From: Babylonia areolata
Taxonomy: Eukaryota > Mollusca > Gastropoda > Neogastropoda > Buccinidae
Assembly: GCF_041734735.1 (NCBI RefSeq)
Contig: NC_134879.1
Span: forward strand, 7,664,810 to 7,728,809
DNA length: 64,000 nucleotides
Direction: 5' to 3'
The translations under genes were made by a program, and so were the position numbers. Of this stretch, positions 46,084 to 59,383 are shown piece by piece. The stretch's first letter is position 1; each line of letters starts with the position of its first letter. The notes below the pieces were generated by a model. It was not told the origin of the DNA. It saw only the letters and a list, made by a program, of their open reading frames with translations, and searched no databases.

Positions 46084-46504
46084 TGCGCACGCGCACACAC
46101 ACACACCATGGTGTTTTTTTTCTCCAGTTTGTTTTTATAATATCAGTTACTAGTGTGTGTAATTACTCCTGTGTGTAACAAAACCATGCCTTCAGTGGAA
46201 GAAAAATGGATTGTGAATTGAACAATTTGAAGCTGTGCACAAGAACTACCACATTAATTTTGTGCACTGACAGCAACTGTGTGTGAACATTTCTTCTGAG
46301 TCAGTTTGAATATAGACTGTTTTGGGGTTTTTTGTTGTTGTTTTGGGGTTTGTTTTTTTTTGTTTTTTTTGTTTTGTTTTCTTCTTTTTGGGGGGTGAGG
46401 GGGGGGGGGGTGAGCGAGGGGAGTCAGTGTTTTCATGGTTTGACTTTATGCAGTGAGTATGTTTATGTTCAGAAATTGTAATTTTATTTTATAAACAATA
46501 TGAT

Positions 46505-48045
46505 TTCTATTCAGTGCCCTGGCCCCAGGTCCTCCTTTCTTTCGTACACATACCAGTATAATTGTTTCATGTACTACCATGCCAATTTTTTGCACAGGCA
46601 TTACCTGTAACTTACATATTTTCATTCTCAGTTTGTAAATGTACAAGAAAGCCATTTTTTCCTGTATTTGTGTGGTTTCATGTTGTGTAATATGTTTGTT
46701 TGTCATCTGAAAAAAGTTTTTTCTCTAAACAAATTCATGTATATCCATGTGCACTCTACCAGTAACTGGCAATATCACATAACTGTATTGTCACATCATA
46801 GCCAAGGGTGTAAGGGAAAAACATGCCAAGTATCTTTGAGATATCTCAATAAATGACTGAGCAGTGACCAGTTCAGTGAATGTACCGAGGAAAGCAGTAT
46901 TTTGCCCTGGCACACAGTAATACCAGTAGGGTTGTTTCATGGGCTACCATGCGAATTGTATGCCCAGGCATTACCTGTAACTTACATATTTTCATTCTCA
47001 GTTTGTAAATGTACAAGAAAGCCAATTTTTCCTGTATTTGTATGGTTTTATGTTGTGTAATATGTATCATTGTATGTTTATTATCTGATTTTTTTTTTTT
47101 TTAACAAAAAAAATTCACGTGTACTCTACCAGTGAATGGCAATATCACATAACTGTATTGTCACATCATAGCCCTTGGTATAAAGGAAAAACATGCCAAA
47201 TATCTTCGAGATATCTCAATAAATGACTGAGCAGTGACCAGTTCAGTGAATGTACTGAGGAAAGCAGTATTTTGCCCTGGCACACAGTAATACCAGTAGG
47301 GTTGTTTCATGGGCTACCATGCCAAGTATATGCACAGGCACTACCTGTAACTTACATATTTTCATTCTCAGTTTGTAAATGTACAAGAAAGCCAGTTTTT
47401 CCTGTATTTGTATGGTTTTATGTTGTGTAATATGTGCGTTTATCATTAAAAAAAAGAATTTTTCACTAAAAAGTTCATGTATATCCATGTGTACTCTACC
47501 AGTGAATGGCAATATCACATAACTGCATTGTCACATCATAGCCAAGGGTATAAGGAAACAACATGCCAAATATCTTAGAGTTATCTCAATAAATGATTGA
47601 GCAGTGACCAGTTAGTGAATGTACCTAGGAAAGCAGTATTTTGCCGTCATGCAGTAATACCAGTAGGTTGTTTCATAGGCTACCATGCCAAGTTTGTGCA
47701 CCGGGACTACCTCTGAGTTATGTATTTTCATTCTCAGTGAATAAATGTACAAGAAAACCAATTTTTGCTGTGTGTTTGTTGTTTTATGGTCAGGAGTGTG
47801 TGAGTGTATGTTCCTAAAGTGGGGGTTTTTTGGGTGTGTTTTTGTTGTTGTTGTTGTTAAAAAATATAATATATATTCATGGTTACCACAAAACCAACAA
47901 ACAAAATCACAATATTTTGCTATCTACTCATAGCCAAGGGTATGAGAAAAAAAAAACATGCCAAAAATCTTAGAGATATCTCAATAAATGAGTGAGCAGT
48001 TAACTGTTTAGTGAACCAACCCAAGAAAGCAAAAATTTTGCCCGG
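46505..48045 (+). repeat. About four tandem repeats of roughly 366 bp in piggyBac E1
   Basis: Units start near 46518, 46907, 47276 and 47642 (TTTTGCCCTGGCACACAGTA type), with a partial fifth at about 48030. Shared words include CTACCTGTAACTTACATATT and GAGATATCTCAATAAATGA. Spacing is about 369 and 366 bp for the clearest pairs. A single equivalent unit is present, inverted, at 60830-61130 in E2. Confidence 0.88.
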
Positions 48046-48094
48046 CACACAGCAATCCAAAAAGGGTTATTTACTGTGGCAGTGAAGGGGTTAA

Positions 48095-48950
48095 AAGCTT
48101 TCAGGTCATTTTATAAAGCATTTTAAAGGTGAAAGAATGAATTTTTCAGTGGTGGGTTTGACTAGAGATTTATTTTGTCTGGAAGTGCAGTAGAGCATCA
48201 AGAAAAACAGGTACATTTTGAGCCACCTTTTTTGTAAATTGAGTAAAATATATCAACTGGAAACTTAGACCACTCAAAGTAGAGAAGGTGATCTTTTATT
48301 TGACAGGTCTCTTAAGTCAATTGATTGTAAGGAGCAATGTCCGTAACCTGTTTTTGTCACCAACCCTCTCAGACCAGAAGCAAATGTCGGCAAAATTGTT
48401 TACCGCACTGCATTTTGAAGAGCGAAGGATACTCCACTTCGGGCGATCAGTTTCACTCACACTGTCTTGCACACACACACAAAAAAACACTAACAGGAAA
48501 GAACAAAGGCAGTTTTATTTTCTTATGTATCTTTCAGTTCGATGTATGCAGTATTGTGCTTGTTAGGGCGAAGTGAAAAATTATAAAAATATGATCCGTC
48601 AGCTATAGTTACACAGCATTACATAGCGGCCGCACCTACCTATTAGGCTCATTCGTTTTCCACTACTTGTATTTCTAGGGCAGCCCTTTTTCTTTTCTTT
48701 TTTTTTAAGTCATTGTATTGCATTTCTGTTGCATGTATATTTTTTTCTGTAGCATGTATATGTTTCAGTTTTGGTTTGATTTGGTTAATCACGCTCTTGT
48801 GGATGAAAACGTTGCCATTAAACTCTCTGGTCAAAGATGTCATCCATTATTGTTTCACTGTCTGTGCCAAATAAAACTACTTCATTGTTAAAAAAAAACC
48901 CAGACTTTTCACAGTTTTCACATTTTCCTTTAAGAAATTTCTCCAAATAG
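48095..48950. other. FAM98 intron, no gene seen
   Basis: Unassigned AT-rich sequence. A short frame near 48337-48576 is not recognisable. Confidence 0.5.
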
Positions 48951-48954
48951 TAAT

Positions 48955-50885
48955 AATAGATAGTACTAATATGGCGCAAACTCCCCATATAATGGGCTCT
49001 AAGCGCCTTGCATTAAAGAACACTTATATGGTAGTGCATAATAACATACCTCTGCACATGAAAAAACAACACATATATGTATCTATACCCCAAGACAATA
49101 TTACAAATTGCAAGTATGAACACACGCACACACACACATACAAACACACATGCACACATGCACATGCTTGCGTGCACACACATGCCTGCGCACAAACATC
49201 CACCCACAGACACACACACTACATGATGACTTAAGTAGAGGGTAAAATGGGGTGGGTTGGAGGAGGAAGAATGCAGACAATTAGCTATGCTTCATCACAC
49301 CCAGAGGCCTGTTTAAGTAGATGAAAATGATTCTTGCAGCATTGTTCAAAATCATCTGAAGGCATGACAACAGAAGTAGTGAATTGTTGTAGTCAGTGGG
49401 ACTTGGGATCAAGTGCTGACCGTGAAACTGGACAATACCACAGATAATGGTGGACAGTATCTTTTTCACAATAACAAAAATTGCATTGGCCACTATCAAC
49501 CACTCCCATTTGTTTCAAAATTATATTTGATGCTGAAGTTCTGTGGCGTAATCTCAGCTGGAGCTATTTAAACTTTATTTCTTTAATTTTGTCATCTTCT
49601 TCAATGCTGTTTCCCAGTTAATCTGTGCATTTAGCTTAGCTTCCCACTTTACCCTTATTACACAGGAGTGCCAGCTAGCGCGTTTGAAAAAGATGAACTT
49701 TTTGTGATGAGTGAAAGGCAGGGATAGAATCACATGCACAGATATGATGAGGAAGGTTGTTCCAAATAGCAGCAAAGAGGAAAGAATGTTCACGACAGGT
49801 TCTTACATTGACACAAGGAAGTTTCAGAAGGTAACAGTCAGATGAGAAGTGCAGAGTTCAGGTAATTACTGTTTTATTCCATACTTATCTGAGAATTCTT
49901 CATGGCTTAAAAACTGACTGTTCCCATTCAAAATATCTTGCACATAAAGTACATTTTTAGCTGTCTGAGTTTTAAAATAGAATGGACTTCAGCTAACTGC
50001 AAACTTACTGTTGAAAAAAAAAAAGGTTCTGCATAATCTCTTTGCAGTTATCTAGTTCATTGTGAGCATTAATGTTTTCATAAAACTTGAATACATTATT
50101 CCAGAAATGATTATATTATCTATCATTGGTAAATTTCTTGCCACCATTACAATTAAAACTATGTATTTCTGGGCTTGTCACTTGAATTATTTTCTTCCAC
50201 TTTAAATTTCTTGTGTTGAGTTTTCTTATCCAAGTCAGTTTCAGTGCTTTTTTGAAGGCTTTAATATTTGGCGGTCGAATACCTATATTTTCTACATTTT
50301 TAGCTGAATGTATCCTTTTTATCTTCTCTGTTTTTTGGGGGGTTTTTTGTTTTTTTTTTTTTTTTTTTTATAGATCCCAAACGAAATTAAAAGACATGTT
50401 CTGTAGTTGTTTGATGTCGGTGTCTGGGGGATTTGGTAATAATATCCACAAATAGACAGTTTTGATATTATCAGAAATTTTATTATGGCTATTCTGCCTA
50501 ACATTGTACATGTCCTTTTTAGCCATATTTTGAACAATTCTTTTACCTCCATGAGTGTCAGCTACAGTAATTTTTGTTAAGTTCGCTAGGTCATTTCTAG
50601 ACCAGAGTCCAAGGACATTAAATTCCAAGGATTCCAATGCGTTCTTTTGACAGCTAAGTATTGTACTCACACCCCCACACCCCCCACCCCCCACCCAACT
50701 AGATGTTTACTGGGTTGTTGTTGTTGTTTTTCTAAATTTAACTTCAGACCTGAAATTTGCTCAAAACTCCATAATGTATCAAACAACTTTTCATTAGATT
50801 TTTTGCCCCTATCCAATGTAAATGGTGTATCATCAGTGGCTTGTTTTGGATTCTGTATTTGCTACAGTAAGCAGCTCTGGCTCCT
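48955..50885 (-). mobile_element. L1/Tx1-like LINE (L1b), 5'-truncated
   Basis: Minus strand. It starts inside RT: a degraded palm (ATDDTPFTLDRGKKS, about 50850-50800) and SFEQISGLKLNLEK (about 50770-50730). Then follow LFKIWLKRTCTMLGRIAIIK (about 50540), a segment LLPNPPDTDIKQLQNM (about 50450-50400), IRPPNIKAFKKALKLTWIRK (about 50280-50220) and the C-terminal knuckle QCNFCYCEKDTVHHYLWYC (about 49480-49420). The 3' region holds a CA tract (49118-49215) and ends near GGCGCAAACTCC/TAATAATAG at about 48955. Many lesions. Same domain order as L1a and L1c. Confidence 0.75.
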
Positions 50886-50889
50886 ATGT

Positions 50890-51748
50890 AATGCTGTAAA
50901 ACGATGACTGATGGAATGTATTAGGTTCACTATTCACTTTGCCGTAGCAAGCACAATACTGTATTCATCGAGCTGAAAAAATGTAAGAAAATTAAACAAC
51001 CCTTGTACTCTCCTCTGAGTGTTCCATCTTTGTGTGATGGAGTGTTAGTGATTCTGAATGCCCGAAGTAGGATACCTTTCACTCTTCGAACAGGAGCATG
51101 GCAAAAGTTTGCCAAGGTCTGCTTCTGGTCTGAATGAGGTTTGGTGACAAAAATAGGTTGCAGATATATCGACTCACAGCCAGTAGACCTATCAACAACA
51201 AAAATAATAAAAGACATGTTCTCTACTTTTACATGGGCTAATTTTAATTTTGATACCTTTTTATCGGCTTTTGTTTGATTTATAAAAACGTGGCCCAAAA
51301 TTTACCTGATGTTTTGATGCTCTTCTGCATTTTCCAAACAAAATAATCTTTTCCACTGAATCGACAGCTAAAAAGTTCATTCTTTCCTCTTTAATATGAC
51401 ATACAAAATGGCCTGGAAGCATTTTAGCTGTAACATATGTTTAAGGGAAAAGCAGGGGCCCTGCATTATCTGATGATTTCCATCACACTGATCTAACTAG
51501 ATCTTTTTTTTAGATCAGTGGTTTCAGTGCTCAGTTGAAGTCTTGTCGCAGAGCTCAATGTAGTTCGGGTTTTGCTCAGATTGACCAAATATTAAATTCC
51601 TTCATGAGAATTTGGTTATCAAAGTTCTGTTTTTTTTTAGATATTGAAGAAAAAAATGCAGGTTCGATCGCAGTAGTCAAATTGGAAGTGGCATCTCAGT
51701 GATGAAGAGAAGCAGTAGTATGATTTAAATTTGGGGAAAAATCAAAAC
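50890..51748. other. FAM98 intron, no gene seen
   Basis: AT-rich, unassigned. It contains a small palindrome-like pair TAACTAGATCTTTTTTTTAGATC at about 51496-51518. Confidence 0.5.
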
Positions 51749-53990
51749 TTTCACCAGTTGAATGCCTATAAGACGTCAGCTGATGTCCTACAAAAAGTGT
51801 TGCCATAGTACCTATAAGACATCCAATGACATCCTGCCTATGTTCCAATTTTTCCTTCATTTGAGTTTGGTTTAATGCACATAGACAGACTCTGAACGGT
51901 TAGTTTGATGTGTCTAGATTATAAAAATACTAATTAAATGAGCATACATCAGGTAGAAGACCCCTTTCTATTCAATGATGATTTGCAAACTGGGCTTGTA
52001 TCATATCCAAAAAAAGGTGTTGAAAATGTTGTCCAGTAAAGGGAGTGGTCCTGTCAGCAGATTTACATGATTTTGAAAGCTGTGCTTGTGACTTTGGACA
52101 GCTACAGCGATCGAGAAGGATCTCTCTTGTCTGATGATTGGTTTGAACATGAAGGTTACTGACAACGACAGTGATGAAACTGACAGCCCATTTGATGGTA
52201 ATCAATCCGTCCATCCAATTACACAGCGTTTTTGAGCAAGTGACTATGACTGACAGAATACATGCAGTGGAAGAAGGGGAGGAGAGGAAGAGGAGTGATG
52301 TAAGATGATAAGTCGAATGCCTGCCGGAGGTTATGATGGGGCCGTGGCAGTTTGATGCCAGAGTTCTCACATTTCAAAGCAGACTGCAGGAAATCGACAA
52401 CCACCAATGCTCCACGATTTTCACAGGGTTAAAACGTGCTTTTTTTTTCTCACTGGATCAGATGGTTGACTTGTTTGAAGAGGTGGCAAGCCCAGTGCAC
52501 AACAAGCACTTTCATCGGTGCAAGTGCAACTTAAAGGGAGTGAATGTCATCAGAGAACCTCACACTCTCATTTGCAAAAGCTCTTAGCTGTCAAAAAGAT
52601 TTAAAGCTTGCCAGCTCAGTTTCTGAGACCATGATTGACCTTTTACATTGACTATTACCACCTTTGTCATTGTTGGGACAGTGATTCACTTATATGTCTA
52701 CACGAGCTGTGATTTGTTTTTATAAGCTTTTTGCCTGTTTTAATTTCTTCAACAGGTTTAATCTGACAGTAGGCTTGCTATTACTAGCTATATTTTGTTT
52801 CTTTTTTTTTATGGATGTCATTAAGTGGAGGTGGAAATAGACTTGTTTTGTTGCACAAAAATTATAGACTTTAACCAGTAGAGTGCCTACAAGACGTCAG
52901 CTGACGTCCTACAAAAAGTGTTGCCATAGTACCTATAAGACGTTCACTGACATTCTGCATATGTTCCGATTTTTCCTTCATTGGAGTTTGTTTCAATTCA
53001 CATAAACAGACTGTGAACAGTTAGTTTGATGTGTCTGGATTATAAAAATGCTATTGAAATGAACATACATCAGGTAGAAGACCCCTTTCTACTCGATAAT
53101 AATTTGCTAACTGACCACGTGATACATGCATGGAAAAGGGGGCTGCACCATGTGCAAAAAAAGGCATTGAAAACTGTGTCCACTAAAGCAAATAGTCACA
53201 GTCAGCAGATTTACACAATTCTGAAAGCTCTGCTTATGGTTATGGACAGATTTCACAATGGAGAAGGATCTCTCTTGTCTGATGATTGGTTTGAAAACGA
53301 AGGTGATTGACAGTGACAGTGAAGAAACTGACAGCCCCTTTTGATGGTAATTCAGTCCATCTATCCAATAAGACATCTTTTTTGAACAAGTGGCTATGAC
53401 TGACAGAATATGCGCAGCCAGCGTTGGAAGAAGGGAGAGGAGAGGGAGAGGAGTGATGTAAGACGATAGGTCGAATGTCAGCCAGAGTTCATGAAGGGGG
53501 CATGGCTTTTAGGAATGAGTGTGCTCACATTTCAGTGCAGACCATAAGATGACAACCGCCAATGCTCCACAATTTTCATGAAACGCAGGGTGGAACCTGC
53601 ACTGGACATGAAACACGGGCTTTTGTTTTTCACACTTTTTTTATTTTTTTAGCTGAATCAGGTGGTTGACTTGTTTGAAGAGATGGCAACCAGATACACA
53701 GGAGACACTTTAATCGGCCCACGTGCTACTTGAAAGGAGTTATTGTCATCAAAGAACTTCACCCTCTCACTCCCGAACGCTCTTAGCTGTCAAAAAGCTT
53801 GCCAGCTCAGTTTCTGAGACCATGATTGACTTTTTACGTTGACCTTACCCACCTTTGTCATTGTTGGGACAGTGATTTACTTAACATGTCTGCACAAGCT
53901 GTGATTTGTTTTTATAAACTAATAGCCTGTTATAATTTCTTCTACAGATATAATCTGACAATAGGCATGCTATTTCTAGCTGTATTTTGT
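51749..53990 (+). mobile_element. Two tandem 1,121-bp piggyBac-like 5' units (family I)
   Basis: Unit 1 (51749-52869) and unit 2 (52870-53990) are diverged direct repeats with an offset of 1,121 bp. Unit 2 starts TTAACCAGTAGAGTGCC, a piggyBac-style end, followed by the perfect palindrome GACGTCAGCTGACGTC (52892-52907) and a second similar site about 45 bp further. Unit 1 has the same layout with a mutated target (TTCACC). Both contain an acidic coding piece (unit 2: SLLSDDWFENEGD, about 53270-53310) and a stretch like LDQMVDLFEE (about 52458 in unit 1), reminiscent of the start of the piggyBac core. No 3' ends are found; unit 2 is cut by L1c. The family call is moderate. Confidence 0.6.
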
Positions 53991-53995
53991 TTTAA

Positions 53996-55870
<1,875 letters not shown>

Positions 55871-55879
55871 ATGTATTTG

Positions 55880-56215
55880 TCAGTGGTCTAATGTTTTAAA
55901 AAAATTGAAATGAAAAAAATATTTTAAAGTATGTTTTAAAAAAAGGAAAAATTGGACAGTCTGCCTTTAATCCACCAGACACTGATACCGAGTTGAACTC
56001 AGGAAAGTTAAGCGCTTTAACCATTTGTTTATTATTCCCTGCCCTTCCCTAGAAATTGAAGAAAAGAAAAAAGTAATAACTAAGCAATCAAGGAATGTTG
56101 TCAAACTAAAGACCTGAAAAGCTATGTCTGTCAGAATGACAGCACAGTGTGAAAAACATTATGGGGTATGTTGGACAGAGAGCAAGAGAAATAACTGGAC
56201 TGTGGACATTATCAA
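55880..56215. other. FAM98 intron, no gene seen
   Basis: Unassigned sequence between L1c and the SINE. No feature recognised. Confidence 0.5.
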
Positions 56216-57209
56216 TAGGGTAGAAAGTGACAGAATGGTTAAGATGCTTATCTGCCAGTACAGTGTCGATGGGGGTCTCGGTTTGAATCCTGCTCCCTCT
56301 CTCTTCCTCCCAAGTTTCACTGAAAAATTAAACTGAGAATCAAGTCATTTTGAAGAGATGATAAACCGAGGTCCAATGTGCAGCACTTACTCGGTACATT
56401 GAAAGAAAAACCTGGCAATGTATGTGATGTCCTCTGGCAAAATTCTGTAGAATAAATCCTTTCCGATAGGTATACAAATCAGGGATCGCGCTAGACTTTT
56501 TCAAAACGCGTGCAGCTTACGCAAAGTCGGCAAAAAAACGCGTAAGTTAGAGTCGGAATTGCATCAGACCTTTGACACTAAATCAAAGGTTTACTCACCT
56601 ATTTTCGCCGCTCACGTCGGCGCTGAAATTCACCGCAAGCCCTGACAATCAGTTTGTTGCACTGGCTCAGTGCTGGACCTTCCATTGCAATGCGCAACAG
56701 CGTGTCCACATGCGCATCTGTCAGTCTTGATCAGTCAGCAGTTTTGATCATATTTTGCCAGCTGAAACCTCTCACAAGGAACAGAGCTGACAGGGACTGT
56801 CAATGCAATGTTCGCCAGCACAGCAAAATCAGGATATGTTGCGTCATAATCCATGATGACGACTTTGCAGGCTTTCTCGAAACTGGTCACGCCCTGTAAT
56901 GACGCCACTCTGTTCCAAAACTCGTCAGCTAAGCAGTGTTGTGTGCATGCGTACTCTATTAATTGGCTGTAGCTGTTAAGAGTCACATAGGCATCTCGCA
57001 GTGCTCCGCATGCACAGACACTTTGTCTTGTACCGTCTGATTCAGTATCGCAAACCTAGCTGCCAAGTCAGTCCTAAAGTTGCATTGATACGGCTTGGAG
57101 TAAAAGTTGTTTTGCGTAAGTGTTACGCGTGAGTGCTGTGAAAATGTGTCGGCGAAAATGAAAATGCGTCAAATACGCGAAAAACATGCGTTAACGCGAT
57201 CCCTGACAA

Positions 57210-57260
<51 letters not shown>

Positions 57261-57385
57261 TGCACTTAAGGCCTGACAAAGCATGTTGGGTATGCTGCTG
57301 GTCAGGCATCTGACTAACAGATGTGTTGTAGCATATGTGGATTTGTCCAAACGCAGTGATGCCTCTTTGAGAAACTGAAACTGTA
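56216..57385 (+). mobile_element. Gastropod tRNA-SINE (family N), split by a hAT
   Basis: Left part 56216-56479: a tRNA-like head (AGAATGGTTAAGATGC, box B-like GGTTTGAATCC at about 56280) and a core with GATGATAAACCGAGGTCC and CTGGCAAAATTCTGTAGAA. Right part 57212-57385: a TA tract, then AAGGCCTGACAAAGCATG through GAAACTGAAACTG. I recognise this head, core and tail combination as a common gastropod SINE. Removing the hAT (56480-57205) and one ACAAAT restores a continuous unit. The tail ends 17 bp before the FAM98 exon at 57402. Confidence 0.8.
56480..57205 (-). mobile_element. Small hAT element with a dimerisation-domain remnant
   Basis: TIRs CAGGGATCGCG (56480) and CGCGATCCCTG (ending 57205), with a 6-bp duplication ACAAAT at 56474-56479 and 57206-57211. 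On the minus strand 56986-56735 encodes ANIALTVPVSSVPCER after YPDFAVL, the signature of the C-terminal hAT dimerisation domain; the catalytic region is absent. The subterminal DNA is rich in ACGCGT and TTACGC motifs at both ends. Family knowledge: hAT ends and transposase act in cut-and-paste. The 6-bp target length is unusual for classic 8-bp hATs. Confidence 0.85.
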
Positions 57386-57401
57386 TGGATGTGTTTGATA
57401 G

Positions 57402-57512
57402 AGTGAGAGTGAGGTGGCTGGCTACATGAAGAGAATGCTGATGGGTCTTGGCTTCCCACGACCTCCAGACAACATCACCATCTTCACGCTTTTCAGCAAA
57501 CTTGAAGCAAAG
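57402..57512 (+). CDS. FAM98: FAM98-like gene, internal exon c
   Basis: A 111-bp exon, phase 0 to phase 0, donor AAG|GTAAGT. It reads SESEVAGYMKRMLMGLGF and then RPPDNITIFTLFSKLEAK. The vertebrate counterpart is GSEVFQELKGICIALGM.KPPANITMFQFFSGIEKK. This is the most recognisable FAM98 block. The acceptor GTGTTTGATAG has a poor pyrimidine tract because SINE N ends 17 bp upstream. I chose the acceptor at 57400-57401 because it keeps frame with exon b. Confidence 0.92.
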
Positions 57513-57582
57513 GTAAGTTCAGTTCTGTGTTTCATCTGTTGATGTTCTTTTTCTCTGTTTCCTCTGTCCCTCTTCTTGTTTT

Positions 57583-58100
57583 TGACTCACTTGTGTAAAC
57601 AAAGTGTCCGTGTGTCCGTGGTAAACTTTAACATTGACATTTTCTCTGCAAATACTTTGTCAGTTGACACCAAATTAGGCATAAAAATAGGAAAAATTCA
57701 GTTCTTTCCAGCCATCTTGTTTAAAACAATATTGCACCTCTGGGATGGGCACAAAAAAATAAAAAATGAAGCCTAATTATATGCAAACTGCATTTACTGT
57801 TATATTTTTTGTATTCTCTAAACTTGGCACTTTGATCTGATATTCTGACCCAACAACAAGAGCAGTCATTATTATCATTTTTTGTTCAAACAGGAACTTC
57901 TTTTGCTAAGCATGGAAGTTTTATTTATTTTGCAAACGTTTTGGTGCAGATAGTAAAAAAGGGAAATTACTCTGTAATTAATGCTAGGGGACTTAATTCG
58001 CTTTAAACTCATCTTTCTCATCTTAAACATTACATTTTGAAATTATACACAATACATAAAAAGCTTGGATTTTTTTTTTTCAGTGTATCACAAGTGAGTC
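57583..58100 (+). mobile_element. MITE-like element F, copy 2
   Basis: It starts TGACTCACTTGTGTAAAC (57582) and ends CACAAGTGAGTC (58089-58100). It aligns with 10721-11344 inverted, including GCTAGGGGACTTAATT and GGAAATTACTCTGTAATTAA. Non-coding. It lies in the intron after FAM98 exon c. Confidence 0.8.
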
Positions 58101-58697
58101 TTGAAGGCCTTGCCTCTCTTGTTTGTTTTTTTTGTGTGCGTATTATGTGCATATATTCTTCCTTCTGCTTTCTTGAAGTTGACCCTCAACTTGATTATCT
58201 GAAATTTGGAATGGTAGTAAAAATGATTGAATTACTGCAGAGAGAAAGGACAGTTTTCAGGTCAGATCCAAAGGCAGCAGTAGGATTGGGTGGATGGAAC
58301 TTGTACTGGAGTGAACCCACATTCTTAGCGCTGTAGTCCTGGTCAAGTGGCACGATGACTGGGAACTTACTTGGCTACAGTGGATGGCCAGGTTTTCTTT
58401 TGTGTTCTGGTGTGCACTTTTCATATATATGGATTGTTGATTATCATAAGCTGTTTCAGTGTTTGCATTATAAAGCATGAAAATTGAAAGTGAAGCTCAG
58501 TATAACAACAACAACAAAATTTTTTTAAATACTAACGAGAAATTCCACCAGAGTATTTATGAGCTAGGAGAAAGACACACATTGTGGTCTTTTGTGGCAG
58601 CACATATGTTGGAAACACAGCTTACTCATGTGGTCCAGTGTGTGGGTGAAAAGATAGTAGGAAACTGAAAATGGGACAGTCATGTTGTGTTCATGGT
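58101..58697. other. FAM98 intron, no gene seen
   Basis: A frame at about 58170-58258 (EVDPQLDYLKFGMVVKMIEL) followed by AG|GT looks exon-like but does not match FAM98 and has no evident partner. Otherwise unassigned. Confidence 0.4.
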
Positions 58698-58800
58698 CAG
58701 GCATGAGATTTTTCAGATTGTAGTCTGAAATCAGACTGAAGGGAGACCTGGAAAGTAGTGACTTGTTATACAGACTTCACAAAATGTTAAAGACCACTTC
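58698..58800 (+). mobile_element. hAT-like family G left-end fragment
   Basis: CAGGCATGAGATTTTTC at 58698 followed by a mirrored TCTGAAATCAGACTGAA region matches the left end of G1 (23256). No right end was found, so the copy is truncated or ends within the unassigned DNA up to 59100. Confidence 0.65.
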
Positions 58801-59107
58801 ATAAAAGCAGGCACGTTTTCATGAAATGTAAGATAAAATTTTAAAAATCTTGACAGGTGCTGATGACAGTGACTGCATAAACCTTTTTTTGCCAAAAATT
58901 CAACTTCATTTCACTTTGCCCCCAAGCAGAAAACTGTAAGTGCCCAAGTGGATCATAATTTTCTTTTGTGAATCCTGTAGGTTTATGAACTCTTGTGAAG
59001 GTAATACAGCATTTTCAGACTGAAACATAAAAACCCAGATGATGGATGTTTCGATGCACCTCATGGGTGGAGATTTTTCCAATTTCATGTCAGCATATAT
59101 GCAGACC

Positions 59108-59355
59108 TGCTTGTGTCTGAACCCCTTTCATATGTGTATGCATGCAGAAGATCAAATATGCTCATTAAAGATCCTATAATCCATGTTAGTGTCCTGTAGG
59201 TTATAGAAACAAAAACATACCTAGCATGCACATCCCTGAAAACAGTATGGTAGCCTACATGGCGGGGTAAAAACGGCTGAATACGTAAAAGCTCACTCTT
59301 ACATATGAGTGAACTTGGGAGTTGCAGCCTTGGAACACAGAAGTAAAAGAAACCT
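59108..59355 (+). mobile_element. Gastropod SINE/LINE-tail repeat (family M)
   Basis: It contains AGAAGATCAAATATGCTC, AAAGATCCTATAATCCATG, GCCTACATGGCGGGGTAAAA and GAGTGAACTTGGGAGTTGCA, a block I recognise as a widespread gastropod interspersed repeat. Only one copy is in this window. It ends about 29 bp before the FAM98 exon at 59384. Confidence 0.65.
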
Positions 59356-59383
59356 AGTCTGATCCATGAATGTGTGGATGCAG

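Larger units (their letters stand above)
43385..48094 (+). mobile_element. piggyBac element E1 (4.7 kb) with TIRs and dead transposase
   Basis: It is bounded by TTAA at 43385-43388 and 48091-48094, with TIRs TTAACCTCTTCACTGC and GGCAGTGAAGGGGTTAA (inverted). It contains a transposase gene with one intron (43623-46083) and about 1.5 kb of tandem repeats before the 3' end. A shortened relative of the same family lies on the minus strand at 60798-62228. The element lies in the 24-kb FAM98 intron. It cannot move itself, but its ends look usable by a transposase from elsewhere; that is inference. Confidence 0.9.

Noticed and set aside
46505-48045. CRISPR-like or satellite array
   Set aside because: The repeats are about 366 bp with no spacers and lie inside a piggyBac element; tandem duplication explains them.
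58037-58336. 99-codon frame as a FAM98 exon
   Set aside because: The segment EVDPQLDYLKFGMVV has a possible donor after it but does not match FAM98, and the flanking exons c and d already join in frame without it.
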